Assembly: GCA_015680685.1 (NCBI GenBank)
Contig: MNCI01012718.1
Span: forward strand, 949,651 to 1,013,650
Source of the DNA: Gnetum montanum
Taxonomy: Eukaryota > Streptophyta > Gnetopsida > Gnetales > Gnetaceae
Direction: 5' to 3'
Length of the DNA stretch: 64,000 bases
Part shown: positions 11,226-21,641 of the stretch, in pieces
Layout: each line of letters begins with the position of its first letter
Position numbering within the stretch: the first letter of the stretch is position 1
Program-made: the position numbers and the translations under genes
The notes under the pieces: generated by a model
Database searches by the model: none
What the model was told of the DNA's origin: nothing
The model's input: only the letters and a program-made list of their open reading frames with translations

Positions 11226-13208
11226 TTAGAATGGGGGATATCCCCCATAACTAATTGGTTGAGGATGGAAAGGATTAATAAATGGAAAATGAGGGTCCTT
11301 GCATGTTGAAAATATTGGGGCCCGATCATACTTATACCATTAGGGTTCACACACTTAATTATAGTAAGCATAGTGGGGCAATTTATGAGATGTGGTTCCC
11401 AGATAAAGAGTTAACCCACTATGATACTTGGGACTGTAAGATGGTATGCAAGGATTAGGATGTTGCTCTCCATGGCTATATTCATTGGGCCATATGATTG
11501 TTGGAGTGTTAATTGGTGGCCCTAATGAAGTAACACAAGGCATTGGGTTTGCAGAGAAGGATGCACCATAGTGTTGGGCTTGTGCTGAGTTGGAGAATGC
11601 AGTGGCCTTTGAACTATGTTGTCCCTTCCTACGATCATTTCTAAAGAAGGGACACTTTTGATGTTGAGGAGGCCTCGCACTGCTGTTGGTAGTACTAGCA
11701 CAAGTAGCATTCGCAGTTTGTTGCTGTGGTGCAGACACCTTAGGAACAGTTGGTGGCGATGTGGAAGGAGGGAAAGGATGAGAATGTTGAAAGTTAGGAG
11801 GAGTATAAGGTGCACAAGGTGGTGGTTGTGTTGAAGGAATGGGTTGATAGTATTGAGGAGAATGGTACTGTGGTGAGATAGAGTATGTTGGCCTAGTTGG
11901 AGAAATAGGATGTTGAACAAGATAAGCGTTTGGATTCAGATGATATGAAGAGTGTCTCTAATCTAAGGGTGGTTTCTCCCACGACTAGGGTTGTTGCCAC
12001 TATGATCGAACACAGTATCTCTGTACGAACTCTGGATGTAACGTGTTTCTCCAATGCTCATGTAAATGTAACAATATTGGGCATTGGCCCTTGGGGTTAT
12101 CGTACAGGCATATGTTGCATTCATACGTATGATTGGCAGTTAAGCTCTTATTTTCCTTATCCCTTCTTTTCGATTGTCTAATGTTTTTTCCTACTTCTTG
12201 GGTTGTCAAAACTCTATCTCCAATAATGTTGATAAATTCTCCACACTTTTTATACATCCGTTCCAACATCCTATTGATCTTTGCCTCGACTTCTTCTAGT
12301 GATTGTTGTATTGGAAAAGATGATTCTTTCTCCTTGTGATTGGTTTATTTCTCCTTTTTATGATCATGGACCTTTGTTAAGTTAAGATTTTGGTCTCATT
12401 GATGTTTTTCAACACTCTCCCATCTAGCCATTTCTCCTTCTTCTTTTGCTACCCACTTAATAAGCTCTTGGACTTGATGGGTTCGTCGTTCGTATAGTTG
12501 ACCTTGGGCATACATCCCTAGGGTCTCTCTTGTTGCATCACATAGCCCATTAATAATATGATACATTAGCCTTTCCTCAAAGAACCCATGGCATGGACAA
12601 TTGTTTAACAGTGCGTAATATCTTTCTAAGTCCATGTCCAAGGGTTCATGTTGTGCTTGTTTCCACTCTTGGATTTTTTTCCTCAAGGCTGACACTTTTG
12701 CGTAGGTTTGATATTTTTCATTAGAGAGTTCTACCATTGTTGACCAATGTCGTATTGAATTTGGTTTTAGCGATCTATACCATACTTTTTCTTGGCCAAC
12801 GAGTTTCACAGGAAAGAGCTTAAGTTTTTGACAACCATTATCATTGTTGTTCCATGCGTAGGCATTATAGAAGGCTTGTAAGTGTTGATGCAGATCTAAG
12901 TCATAGCCTCTTGAAAAATTAGGAAAGTTATTTAAATCGAGCCTGGGTAGAAGGCTCTCTTTATGATGCCTACGTACGATTCGAATAGCCTCCTATATTT
13001 TCGTTAAGCTTGTAGTGGCCAGTAGGGGCTAATCATCATCTTGTAAGTTATGTCTTCATGTGTTGGGATGACGTTGCTTTTGTTTATGTTTATAAGAAAC
13101 CCCCACTTCAGGTTGTGTACTCCAATCTTCATCGTCATATAGTTCGTTGGTTCTCCAATGAACTTCCTCAGTAAGTGTGACATTATTGTAATCTTGTAGG
13201 AGAGGCAT
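11226..13208 (-). pseudogene. gag: A1 gag, Athila-like, disrupted
   Basis: One frame of 661 codons from ATG (13208) to TAA (11226), with several in-frame stops. The best preserved part (12396-12809) is the capsid-like retrotransposon gag domain, with VWYRSL, W-T-V-L and EPLDMDLERYYALLNNCP motifs resembling Athila gag. Further along (near 12100) is a zinc-knuckle remnant CNICLYDNPKGQC, where the usual histidine is asparagine. The tail is rich in P, Q and S. It follows the 5' LTR and PBS directly. Its role in the family would be particle formation and RNA packaging. Confidence 0.75.
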
Positions 13209-13330
13209 TGTTGTGAAGTTGTGTGTGAATTTATATGCGACGTTTTATCATTATTTTTTTCTAAAAGATATATCGTTAAGTCCTTATACAGTGACCTTGT
13301 ATGATATAACTAATCTAGATAACTAGCACC

Positions 13331-13349
13331 GTCCCCGACAATGGCGCCA
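13331..13349 (-). other. Primer binding site of A1
   Basis: Minus-strand TGGCGCCATTGTCGGGGAC, one base after the 5' LTR. It matches the tRNA-Asp-type PBS common in plant Athila-lineage elements, with one or two differences. Confidence 0.75.
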
Positions 13350-13350
13350 A

Positions 13351-14173
13351 TCATGAGTGGCAAGGTACCCCTACACTCAACCATACGAATACGAGCATTA
13401 CACACACGATCCAATTGAACTTTGCAAATGGACTAGTTGTGGCATTTAGACAATTAGCCTTAGGTCGCAATTCACTATCTTCTCACCTGGACTAGTATTA
13501 GCTTTGTCACGTATGGTTTAGTCTAGAGTAAGGTGTATGATGGGTTTCTAATCTAATGCTACTCTTGAAGGTAGTGGAAAGTAACATTAACTAAGATAGG
13601 AGAGAAGCGTGAGATAATCTAACTAGCCTAAGTGCGATGAGCATCCATTCCTTGATTATCCATACACATCTTGGACTTCGTGCACGACTACTACTGGGAT
13701 TACCAAGTGTAGATCCTAGGTATGCTACTAGGTTACCAAGTAGTCACACTTAAATGCTCGTAATCAAGTCGTACTCATTCCATGTTTTAACATGAGTTTA
13801 AGGGTGAGAGAGTATTAACTCCCCAAGTAGTAAATAACAATAACAATTAAATAAATAAATAATTAAACTAAGTGAATGCTGCAATGATGAAGTAATCTCG
13901 ATCTGTATTTCTAGTCATGTGCGTGTCCAAGTACGTTACACTCGAATAAGGATGTTGTAGAATTACAATCACCACACTACGGGCATACACTGGGAAATAA
14001 TTCTAACTCTAAGAAGGGAAAACTGCAAGAGTTTGGGTAAGGAACTAAAAATTGACTGCTAAACTCATCTGTCTACCTCTTATTTATAGATGAGGAGATA
14101 GGTCGCGATATCGCGTATGTGATATCGCGGCTGGGCATGCGATATCGCAGTCACCCCAAATGATGACTCATCA
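13351..14173 (-). mobile_element. 5' LTR of A1
   Basis: 823 bp, from TGATGAGTCATCA (14173) to CACTCATGA (13351), where the terminal CA has mutated to GA. It contains GATATCGC palindromes (14105-14150), a TATAAATAAGAGG box and the AATAAAG-type segment. The upstream flank is not a polypurine tract, so this is the 5' copy. Confidence 0.85.
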
Positions 14174-14595
14174 AGGTGGTTAAGGGAGGGGGAGGGAGGG
14201 AGGGAGAAGAAATAGATGAGTAGACAAAAATGATGGAAAAAAATGAAGTGAAAGAAAAAAGAATAGAGGCTTCATGTGAGGGTAGCAACAACATTGAATT
14301 GGATTATATATATTTTATATAAGGTGACCAAGAAAATATTACCTAAAAAGTCAACCAAGCTTTGAATTTTCAACTTAAGAATGATTAACCAAACATTTCA
14401 ACTTAAGAATGATACCTTAAGAATGACTAACCAAGCTTTGACTTTTCAACTTAAGAATGATACCTTAAGAATGTTTAACAAGATAATACAAATACCATTG
14501 CAAACAACATCATCTTTTCCTCCCCATCCTCCATTTTAAACTCCTACTTTTGGCCAAAAATTTTTTAATGTTGAACTGAAATTTTTAAACTATGG
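14174..14595. other. Spacer between head-to-head A1 and A2
   Basis: 422 bp of non-element DNA, the only old host sequence between the two elements. It begins with a G-rich purine run (GGGAGGG units, 14181-14205) and has an imperfect tandem repeat at about 14355-14480 built on AACTTAAGAATGAT and TAACCAAGCTTTGA. No gene is visible. Its last five bases, TATGG, are the left TSD of A2. Confidence 0.7.
14355..14480. repeat. Imperfect tandem repeat in the spacer
   Basis: CAACTTAAGAATGAT and ACCTTAAGAATG recur together with ACCAAGCTTTGA in roughly 60- to 70-bp units. Copies differ by small indels. Confidence 0.65.
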
Positions 14596-15426
14596 TGATG
14601 AGTTATCATTTTATTGGCCACGATATCGCCTACATGATATTGCATATCACGTACAAAATATCGCAGCATGTCTCCTTATCTATAAATAAGAGGTAGACAG
14701 GTCTAATAGGAAGTTCTAAGTTCTTAGTTCTTAGTTTTTAGATTTTCTTTTAAGTTTTAAATAGTTCTTCTCTCAACACTTTCCTCCCAGTGCATGCTCG
14801 CAGTGTGGTGATTGTAATTGTACGACATCCTTATTCGAGTGTGACATACTTGGACACACACATGACCAGTAATAAAGATCGAGATTACTTCATCATTGTA
14901 GCATCCACTTAGCTTAATTAATTATTTAATTGTTATTTACTACTTTCTTAGTTAACATCTTCTTACCCTAAACTCCTGTTAAATGTGGAATGAGTACCAC
15001 TTGATCACAAGCATTTAAGTGTGACTACTTGGTAACCCAGTAGTGTACCTAGGATCTGCGCTTGGTAATCCCAGTGGTAGTCGTGCATGAGGTCCAAGAT
15101 TTGTACGGATGATTGAGGAACGAATGCTCATCGCACTTAGGCTAGCTTAGATTCTGTCTCACCCTCTCTCTCTTAGCTTAGCTTAGTTAATAATATTTTC
15201 CATTATCTCCAGGAGTAGCAGTAGTATAGAAACACATCATACACCTCACTCTAGACTAAACCATACATGACAAAGTTAACACTAGTCCAGATGGGAAGAC
15301 AACAAAATGCGACCTAAGAATAACTGTTTAGATACCACAACTAGTCCATTTGTGGAGTTCGACCGGATCGTGCATGAAACACTCGTATTTGTATGGTTGA
15401 GTGTAGGGCTACCTTGCCACTCATCA
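14596..15426 (+). mobile_element. 5' LTR of A2
   Basis: 831 bp from TGATGAGTTATC to CACTCATCA. The U3 has GATATCGC-type palindromes at 14628-14666 and the TATA box TATAAATA at 14681. An AATAAAGATCGAGATTAC segment near 14871 probably holds the polyadenylation region. It is highly similar to 59918-60742. Confidence 0.9.
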
Positions 15427-15427
15427 T

Positions 15428-15446
15428 TGGCGTTTTTGCTGGGGAA
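15428..15446 (+). other. Primer binding site of A2 (degenerate)
   Basis: TGGCGTTTTTGCTGGGGAA follows the LTR after one base. It aligns with the Asp-type PBS TGGCGCCATTGCCGGGGAC of element E, with C-to-T changes. Confidence 0.65.
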
Positions 15447-15568
15447 CGGTGCTAGTTATCTAGATTAGTTATATCATACAAGGTTGCTATACATGAATTA
15501 ATGATATATCTTTTAGGAAGAAATCATTATAAAAAGTCACATATAAATTCACACGCAATTGCACAACC

Positions 15569-17554
15569 GTGCCTCTCCTACAAGACTATGATAATGCCAC
15601 AACTAGTGAGGCAGTTCATTGGAGAACCAACAAATTATATGAAAATGAAGATTGGAGTACGCAATCCGAGGTGGTGGTTTCTTATAAACATAAACAAAGG
15701 CAACATCATCCCAACGCCCGAGGGCATAACTTACTTGATGACGATGAACCCCTACTGGCCACTACAAGCCTAATGCAAATACAAGAGGTTGTTTGAATCT
15801 CCTGTAAGTATCGTAAAGAGAGCCGCCTACCCAGGGTCAATTTAAACAACTTTCCCAATTTTTCAAGAGGCTATGACTTAGATCCGCAACAACATTTACA
15901 AGCCTTCTACGATGCCTGTACATGGAACAACATTGATAACAGTTGGCAAAAACTTAAGCTCTTCCCTATGATACTCGTTGGCCAAGCAAAAGTTTGGTAT
16001 AGATCGTTAAAACCAAATTCAATACGACATTGGTCAACAATCATAGAACTCTTTAACGAAAGATATCAAACCTATGTAAGAGTGTCGGCCTTGAGGAAAC
16101 AAATTCAAGAGTGGAAACAAGCACAACATGAACCCTTGGACATGGCCTTAGAAAGATATTATGCATTGTTAAACAACTGTCTAGGCCATGAGTTCTTTGA
16201 GGAAAGGCTAATGTACCATATCATCGATGGGCTTCGTGATGAAACAAGAGAGACCCTAGGGATGTATGCCCAAGGTCAACTATACGAACTACGAACCCAT
16301 CAATTCCAAGAGCTTATTAAGCGGGTAGCAAATGAAGAAGGAGAAATGGCTAGATGGGAGAGTGTTGAAAAACATCAACAGGACCAAAGTCTCAACTTAA
16401 CAGAGGTCCATGATCATAAAAAGGAGAGATCAACCTATCTCAAGGAGGAAGAACCATCTTTTCCAGTACAAAAAACATTAGAGGAAGTTGAGGCAAAGAT
16501 CAATAAGATGTTGGAATGGACACATAAAAAGTGTGGAGAATATATCGATATCATTGGAGATAGAGTTTTGACAACCCAAGAAGAAAAACAAAGTATCATT
16601 AGACAATTGGGAAGAAGGGATGAAGAAAATAAGAGCTCCACTGCCAATCATACATATGAATGCAACATTTTCTTGTACGATCACCCCAAGGGCCAATGCC
16701 CAATCTTATTACATTTATATGAGCATTGGGGAAGCACGTTACACCCAGAGTTCGTATAGAGATATTGTGTTCGATCACAATGGCAGCAATCCCAGTTGTG
16801 GGGGAAGCCACCCCTAAAATGGAGACACCCTTCGTATTATCTGAATCTAAATGCTTATCTAGTTCAACATCTTGTTTCCCCAACTGGATCAACATACTCT
16901 ATCTCGTCACATTATCATTCTCCTCAATACTACTAGCCCATGTCCTCAACACAACCACCACCTTGTGTACCTTACACTTCTCCAAAATTTTAACATTCTC
17001 ATCCTTTCCCTCCTTCTACGTTGCCACTAGCTGTTCCTGAAGTGTTTGCACCATAGCAACGACCCACGAATGTTACTTGTGCTACTCTTTCCAACAGCAG
17101 TGAGAGACCTCAGCAACATCGAAGGTGTCCCTTCTTTAGACATGACTGTAGGAAGGGACAACATAGTTCAAAGGTCACTGCATTCTCCAACTCAGCACAA
17201 GCCCAACACTATGGTGCATCCTTCTCTACGAACCCAACGCCTTGTGTTACTTCATCAGGGCCACCAATTAACACTCCAACAATCATATGGCCTTATGAAT
17301 ATAGCCCTGGAGAGCAACATCCTAATCCTTGCATACCATCTTACAGTCCCAAGAATCATAGTGGATCAACTCTTTATCTGGGAACCACATCTCATAAATT
17401 GCCCCACTATGTTTACTATAATAAAGTGTGTCAACCCCAATGGGGTAAGTATGACCAAGTTTCAATGTTTCCAACATGCAAGGACCCTCATCTTTCATTT
17501 ATTAATCCCTGCCATGATCAACTATTTAGTTATGAGGGATATCCCCCATTTTAA
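15569..17554 (+). pseudogene. gag: A2 gag, Athila-like, disrupted
   Basis: One continuous frame of 661 codons from ATG 15569 to TAA 17552. It is interrupted by TGA at 15794 (arginine in A1), TAG at 16757 and a few further TAG/TAA codons in the P/Q-rich tail. The 263-codon open part (15968-16759) holds the gag capsid-like domain, with the EPLDMALERYYALLNNC and FFEERLMYHIIDGLRDETRE segments. A CX2C-X3-H-X4-C zinc knuckle near 16665 has lost its second cysteine (CNIFLYDHPKGQC), while A1 keeps it. The tail repeats Q, H and P. Start choice: first in-frame ATG after the PBS, conserved in A1. Confidence 0.78.
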
Positions 17555-18930
17555 TAATAAGTAGGATTAATAAATATTTTTCATTTTTTCTTCAATTTTA
17601 CAATTTTTTGTTTTCCAGTTTTTCATTTTGTAATTTCTTGTTTTATCTTTTTGTCTTTTTGTCTTTTTACTTTTTTATAAGTAATCTCATCTACAAATAA
17701 AACACTCATGTGGCTCGTTGGTTGAGGTGTGTTCTATGTTATTGAGCTTCGAATGATCAATTATTTGGACAGTGAGCCCATTACACCCACTCATCCATTC
17801 TACAAATAAGAGGTTCTGTTCGAGGGTACAATGATATTCTTGACATTCTTAAAACTTAAAATTAATTTTATGTTCATTGTACCCAGAATGAAGAAGGATG
17901 GATCAAGAGGAAATGATTAGGGTGTGACATCAAGGGGACTTGAGTATTCTCTTTGGTGACATTTGTGGGAGTTATCAGGCAACATGGTTGTACTAAGATC
18001 CTTGTAGATCTAATGTAAAATGGGAGTAAGAGTAATTAAAAGGTACTCAAAAATCTAATGCTGTTCTAGGGGGTCCCACTGGAAAGACATGCATCCATGC
18101 CTGAAGGTTGGTGGCTTCTCTGGATTTAGCAATAAAAAAGGGGAAGAAAAAGAAAAAAGAAAAGAAAAGCAGAAAAAGGAAGTGCCAGAAAGCAAAAAAC
18201 ACTCCTCCCTTGAACTAAATGGCAAGTGATCGTACGCCTTGTTGTTCTAGTACTCTCATAGTTGCTCATCATGGGATGAAACAATGTAGTGTCACTGATT
18301 AGAGGAATGGACTTGGTCTTGATCTTGGAACGAAGGGTTAACGACACACTAATCATGCTTTACACGTAGGATTCACTATGCTCTAGGTCAGTCACCTCAT
18401 GTCCCAATCTCTACAATCCCTTCTATAATCTGTCTCATCTCGTTGTCCATGTAATTGTAGCTCATGTCTCGTATAGCATAGAATTCTTATCTCATCCCGG
18501 TGATAGTTATATGTGTGTTTTTTTTGGAATCAGTGTGGATTACATTTAACCCTTTAAGTGCCCACAGACACTTTTAAGTGTGGTTACGCAAGGGCATTAT
18601 AGATTGGAACCTACTTTAGGGAGGACCCACTTGCATAATTTTTGTAAATTTCACTCATAACCCATCTTCCACATACCATTTATTACCCTCAACATATTTT
18701 CAACAATGTTCTTTTCCTTATTACTACCCCTCCGAATTCCACCGTTCCTATGAACCATTACATGGCCTTTTTCTCTCCCTTACCACCCGAGGCCTTTAGC
18801 GATCAATTCCACCCACATATAAGTATCTGTGCCTCCAAAACTAACTAAAGTACCCTCAAACCATTTAACACTTATCCATATGTCCTTAGTTTACATTATT
18901 AATTTCAAAAAAATCTTAAAATTTGGTATA
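17555..18930 (+). other. Non-coding middle of A2
   Basis: Counterpart of A1 9836-11225 in the same element sense. It is AT-rich with T-runs (17575-17685). No pol domain or other recognisable ORF is present. The ORF on the minus strand at 18126-18356 mirrors one in A1 but has no family features. Confidence 0.6.
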
Positions 18931-18939
18931 TTTTGTTGT

Positions 18940-19025
18940 GCCTCAAAATATCGATAGGCCGCGATATTGCATACACGATATCACGTATGCAATATCGCGT
19001 CACATATACCTATATATACGTGACC
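18940..19025 (+). promoter_or_regulatory. Internal promoter-like block upstream of A2 ORF2
   Basis: GCGATATTGC, CACGATATCACG and CAATATCGCG occur within 18960-19000, followed at once by a TATA-like CTATATATACG (19010-19020). The order (GATATC cluster, then TATA) is the same as in the LTR U3 and as in A1 9719-9835. ORF2 begins about 470 bp downstream after a possible leader intron. Confidence 0.6.
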
Positions 19026-19493
19026 CCCCGCCCCACTTACCATCATTTTCAACTATTCATGCGGGGGATTTTTTCAACTTTCTCTCTACAACTTGCAATT
19101 GTGTGTCCCTTGCTTTCATACCTATATCTCTCTCGTTGGTCCTCCAATTTTCATTCTGTCTAAACCTACTTGAACCTAGAGTGTTCAGCTTAGTTGTGGG
19201 GGAGGGACACACGTCGAATAGCACATAACTTTTTTCAAAATTTTTCATCGCCCAAAGAACATTATCAAGGGTAATTGGTTATAACATTAAATATAAATGT
19301 GCCAAAAAATAACTTCATCCCCTTAGTTAGACCAGGAAACTAAATTTGGAAACCACCTAAGTAAAAAGGACTCACTATTATAATCTTTTGGGAAACATCA
19401 CATGGAGATAAAGTAAATTAATTAAGGCAAGCAGTAAGGTATAACCTAACTTCAGAAACAACCTTACTAATGATTGGCCCAGTGTGATTGCAG

Positions 19494-20405
19494 ATGGTCC
19501 TGAAACGCAGACAACAGGAAGGTCCTGCTCAAGGTGGGAGCAAACGACCTAGAAGAGGCGAAGGAAAAGTTCTTGTCGAACAGCATACAGAGTAGGAGGA
19601 ACAATCATTTAGCATTCACTAAGAAGACCCTGCTACTGTACAATCAAGGCAGGCAGAAGGAGGAACTGTTGTAGTGCCTAAACAAGGACAACATCTCACG
19701 TTGCCCCAAGATTGTGTTCACGCTATCCATGAAAGATTCATATTCACTGTGGTGACTGTGGAATTAAATTTTGAATCTTTCATAGAGTTTTATCCAAAGG
19801 CTATTAGGGACCACCTCAAAGGGTCCCCATTATGGCCTATCCTCTCTGAAAGCGGTGCCTGGTACTTAGGGGAAACATACCAATTTTGGCACAACAGGGA
19901 ACAAGGCACCACAGTTAACATTTGTGGTGTGATAGTCGATTTCTCTGTTCAGGTCATTTTGGAAGTATTAAACCTTCTGAATATAGGGCCAAAGGTTTCT
20001 TAGTTGTCTAATCGTTCAGACCGTGAGGTGCAATGAGTTTGGTTAGAAAGGGCATATGGCAAAAAAGATAAGACATTTGGAGAGTTGACGACGGAAGAGA
20101 GGATCTACTTTAAAATAGGGACTTATCACCTCTTCCCCATAAAGGGCTTAAAAATAATTTCAACATATCTGGAAAGAGGATGTGCAGTGTTGATGGGGAA
20201 GCTTAATGCTAACCTACCTCATCTATCTTTTACGAAGATCCTGAGGTAGTTTGAATAATGGAAGATAGGGAAGCTTGCGTTGCCCTTCCCTTGTCTTATC
20301 AGAAAGCTGTGTAGACATGATGGTATCAGAGGATACACCAATGATGTCCTCTAAAAGGCCCAAAATGCTTCATATGTTGAACTACTAAAGCCACCAGCTG
20401 TAAGT
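19494..20405 (+). pseudogene. A2 ORF2, first part (split by insertion of C)
   Basis: The first 304 codons of the family A accessory protein, starting at ATG 19494 right after TTGCAG. It has a basic N-terminus (KRRQQ), then a globular region with FESFIEFYPKAIRDHL, a CGVIVDFSVQ segment, ERIYFKIGTYHLFP and LALPFPCLIRKLC. The order and spacing recall the 'putative plant transposon protein' domain, an assignment made by eye. In-frame stops include TAG near 20001 and TGA near 20035, where A1 has arginine. Translation would continue at 57839 if C were absent, with a 1-nt shift near the junction. Confidence 0.65.
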
Positions 20406-21320
20406 GAAACACCACTAATTTCAGCCTAACACTTTGAAACAAGAATGACTCGAGCCCTTTCGAGCTTTCAAAAGGCAAAATTTGACTTGTTGAAGAAAAT
20501 TTTCGAGCCAGGGTCAATTTTTCTTATTGAACATTGTAAATTTTGATTTGTGGGCTTGTTGAGCCCTCACGTTCTAAATTGTATGTATTTTCATGGGCTT
20601 GAGTAACCCACACATTGTAAAATACGGTGAACCTGGTCAAGAACGTAGCTTGCCAACACATGCCCAACTCACGCATAGTTGTCCATTGGACACGTGTCAC
20701 TTGATTCGCTCTTATCTCATCTCCCAGCCATTGATTCCATTCATGAATTCCATGCTTGAGCCCGGCCCAATCCTACAAATACCCTATCAATTCACATAAA
20801 TACGGTTGGCAATTTTGAGTTAAAATAGCTTAGGAAACTCAGACCAACAATCCTTGGGCACTCGGCACACTCTGACAGATAGCATCCAAGCACATCACAT
20901 CACATCACCCCAGGGCTTGGCGTTTGACCTGCCATCTACACGTGCAGCTATGCTTTGACCGGTGCACATCTTTTCTATGCAATACAACACAACTCATTTT
21001 TCTAGCCATTATTTTCTGTTTACTCTGTTTTGCATTCAGTTTACGTTCCATTTACAATATAAATTCTACATGCGTTTCTGTTTACATTTTGTGCGCATTG
21101 TTTACATTTGAAAACATCAATTACGATAACCCCAACACAAGCCATAGTTTATGCTTAGGGAAGTCCTTGGTTGATTTTCGTGCAGACCATCCAAGGCACT
21201 TTGCCTTTGTTTACTTTTCCAGCTTGCCCTTGGGTGAAGGCAGGGTCAACTGTGTCTACTTGACGATCTTTCAGTGTTTGTTTTCCTTCCAGCCTTACAC
21301 CGATGATTTAGGTCAGTATA
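20406..21320 (+). mobile_element. 5' LTR of C
   Basis: 915 bp from TGAAACACCACTAATTTC to GGTCAGTATA (terminal CA mutated to TA). It is shorter than the 3' LTR because about 430 bp (equivalent to 56580-57025) is missing near 20490-20515. It contains ACAAATACCC near 20777 as a weak TATA equivalent. Confidence 0.88.
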
Positions 21321-21326
21321 GTAAAT

Positions 21327-21345
21327 TGGCGCTAGAAGGAGGGCC
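21327..21345 (+). other. Primer binding site of C
   Basis: TGGCGCTAGAAGGAGGGCC, 6 bp after the LTR. The identical sequence occurs in D on the minus strand (54738-54756). It begins with TGG, complementary to a tRNA CCA end. I do not assign the tRNA. Confidence 0.8.
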
Positions 21346-21641
21346 CAACTTGTCTGTTGTCTATTAAAACGCTACCTGTACAAACTAAGTATTCTACATA
21401 CTCTGTCCCTCTCTCAGTCTCCCAGTTGTCATGTTGTAGTTGTTGTTGTCACGCTGCAGCTACGGTTGTCACATTGTTGTAGTTGTCACGTGCTATTGTC
21501 ACGTTGTTGCAGTTATCACACTGTAACTGCTATTGTCCCACTGTTGCAGTTGTCACACTATAGCTATTGTTTTCATGTTGTAGTTCTCACACTACATTTG
21601 CTCGCATTCAGCCCATCTACCTCAGTTTACTCACGTTCATT
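21346..21641 (+). promoter_or_regulatory. Leader of C with GTCACgcTG repeats
   Basis: Between PBS and gag ATG. From 21415 to 21600 the sequence is a loose tandem array of TTGTCAC(A/G)(C/T)TG followed by CAG/TGTAG triplets. The same GTCACGCTG core is repeated in the 3' LTR (56800-56925) and upstream of and inside the antisense gene (32570-33170, 33685-33760). Confidence 0.65.

Larger units (their letters stand above)
5454..14173 (-). mobile_element. A1: full-length family A non-autonomous LTR retrotransposon
   Basis: The element reads right to left: 5' LTR 13351-14173, PBS 13331-13349, gag 11226-13208, a long non-coding middle with an internal promoter-like block near 9719-9835, ORF2 6456-9243, polypurine tract 6291-6300, and LTR 5454-6290. 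The internal region is about 7.06 kb, practically the same length as that of A2. No protease, reverse transcriptase, RNase H or integrase is recognisable, so mobility would depend on proteins supplied by another element. The PBS and gag suggest an Athila-lineage relative. Confidence 0.85.
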
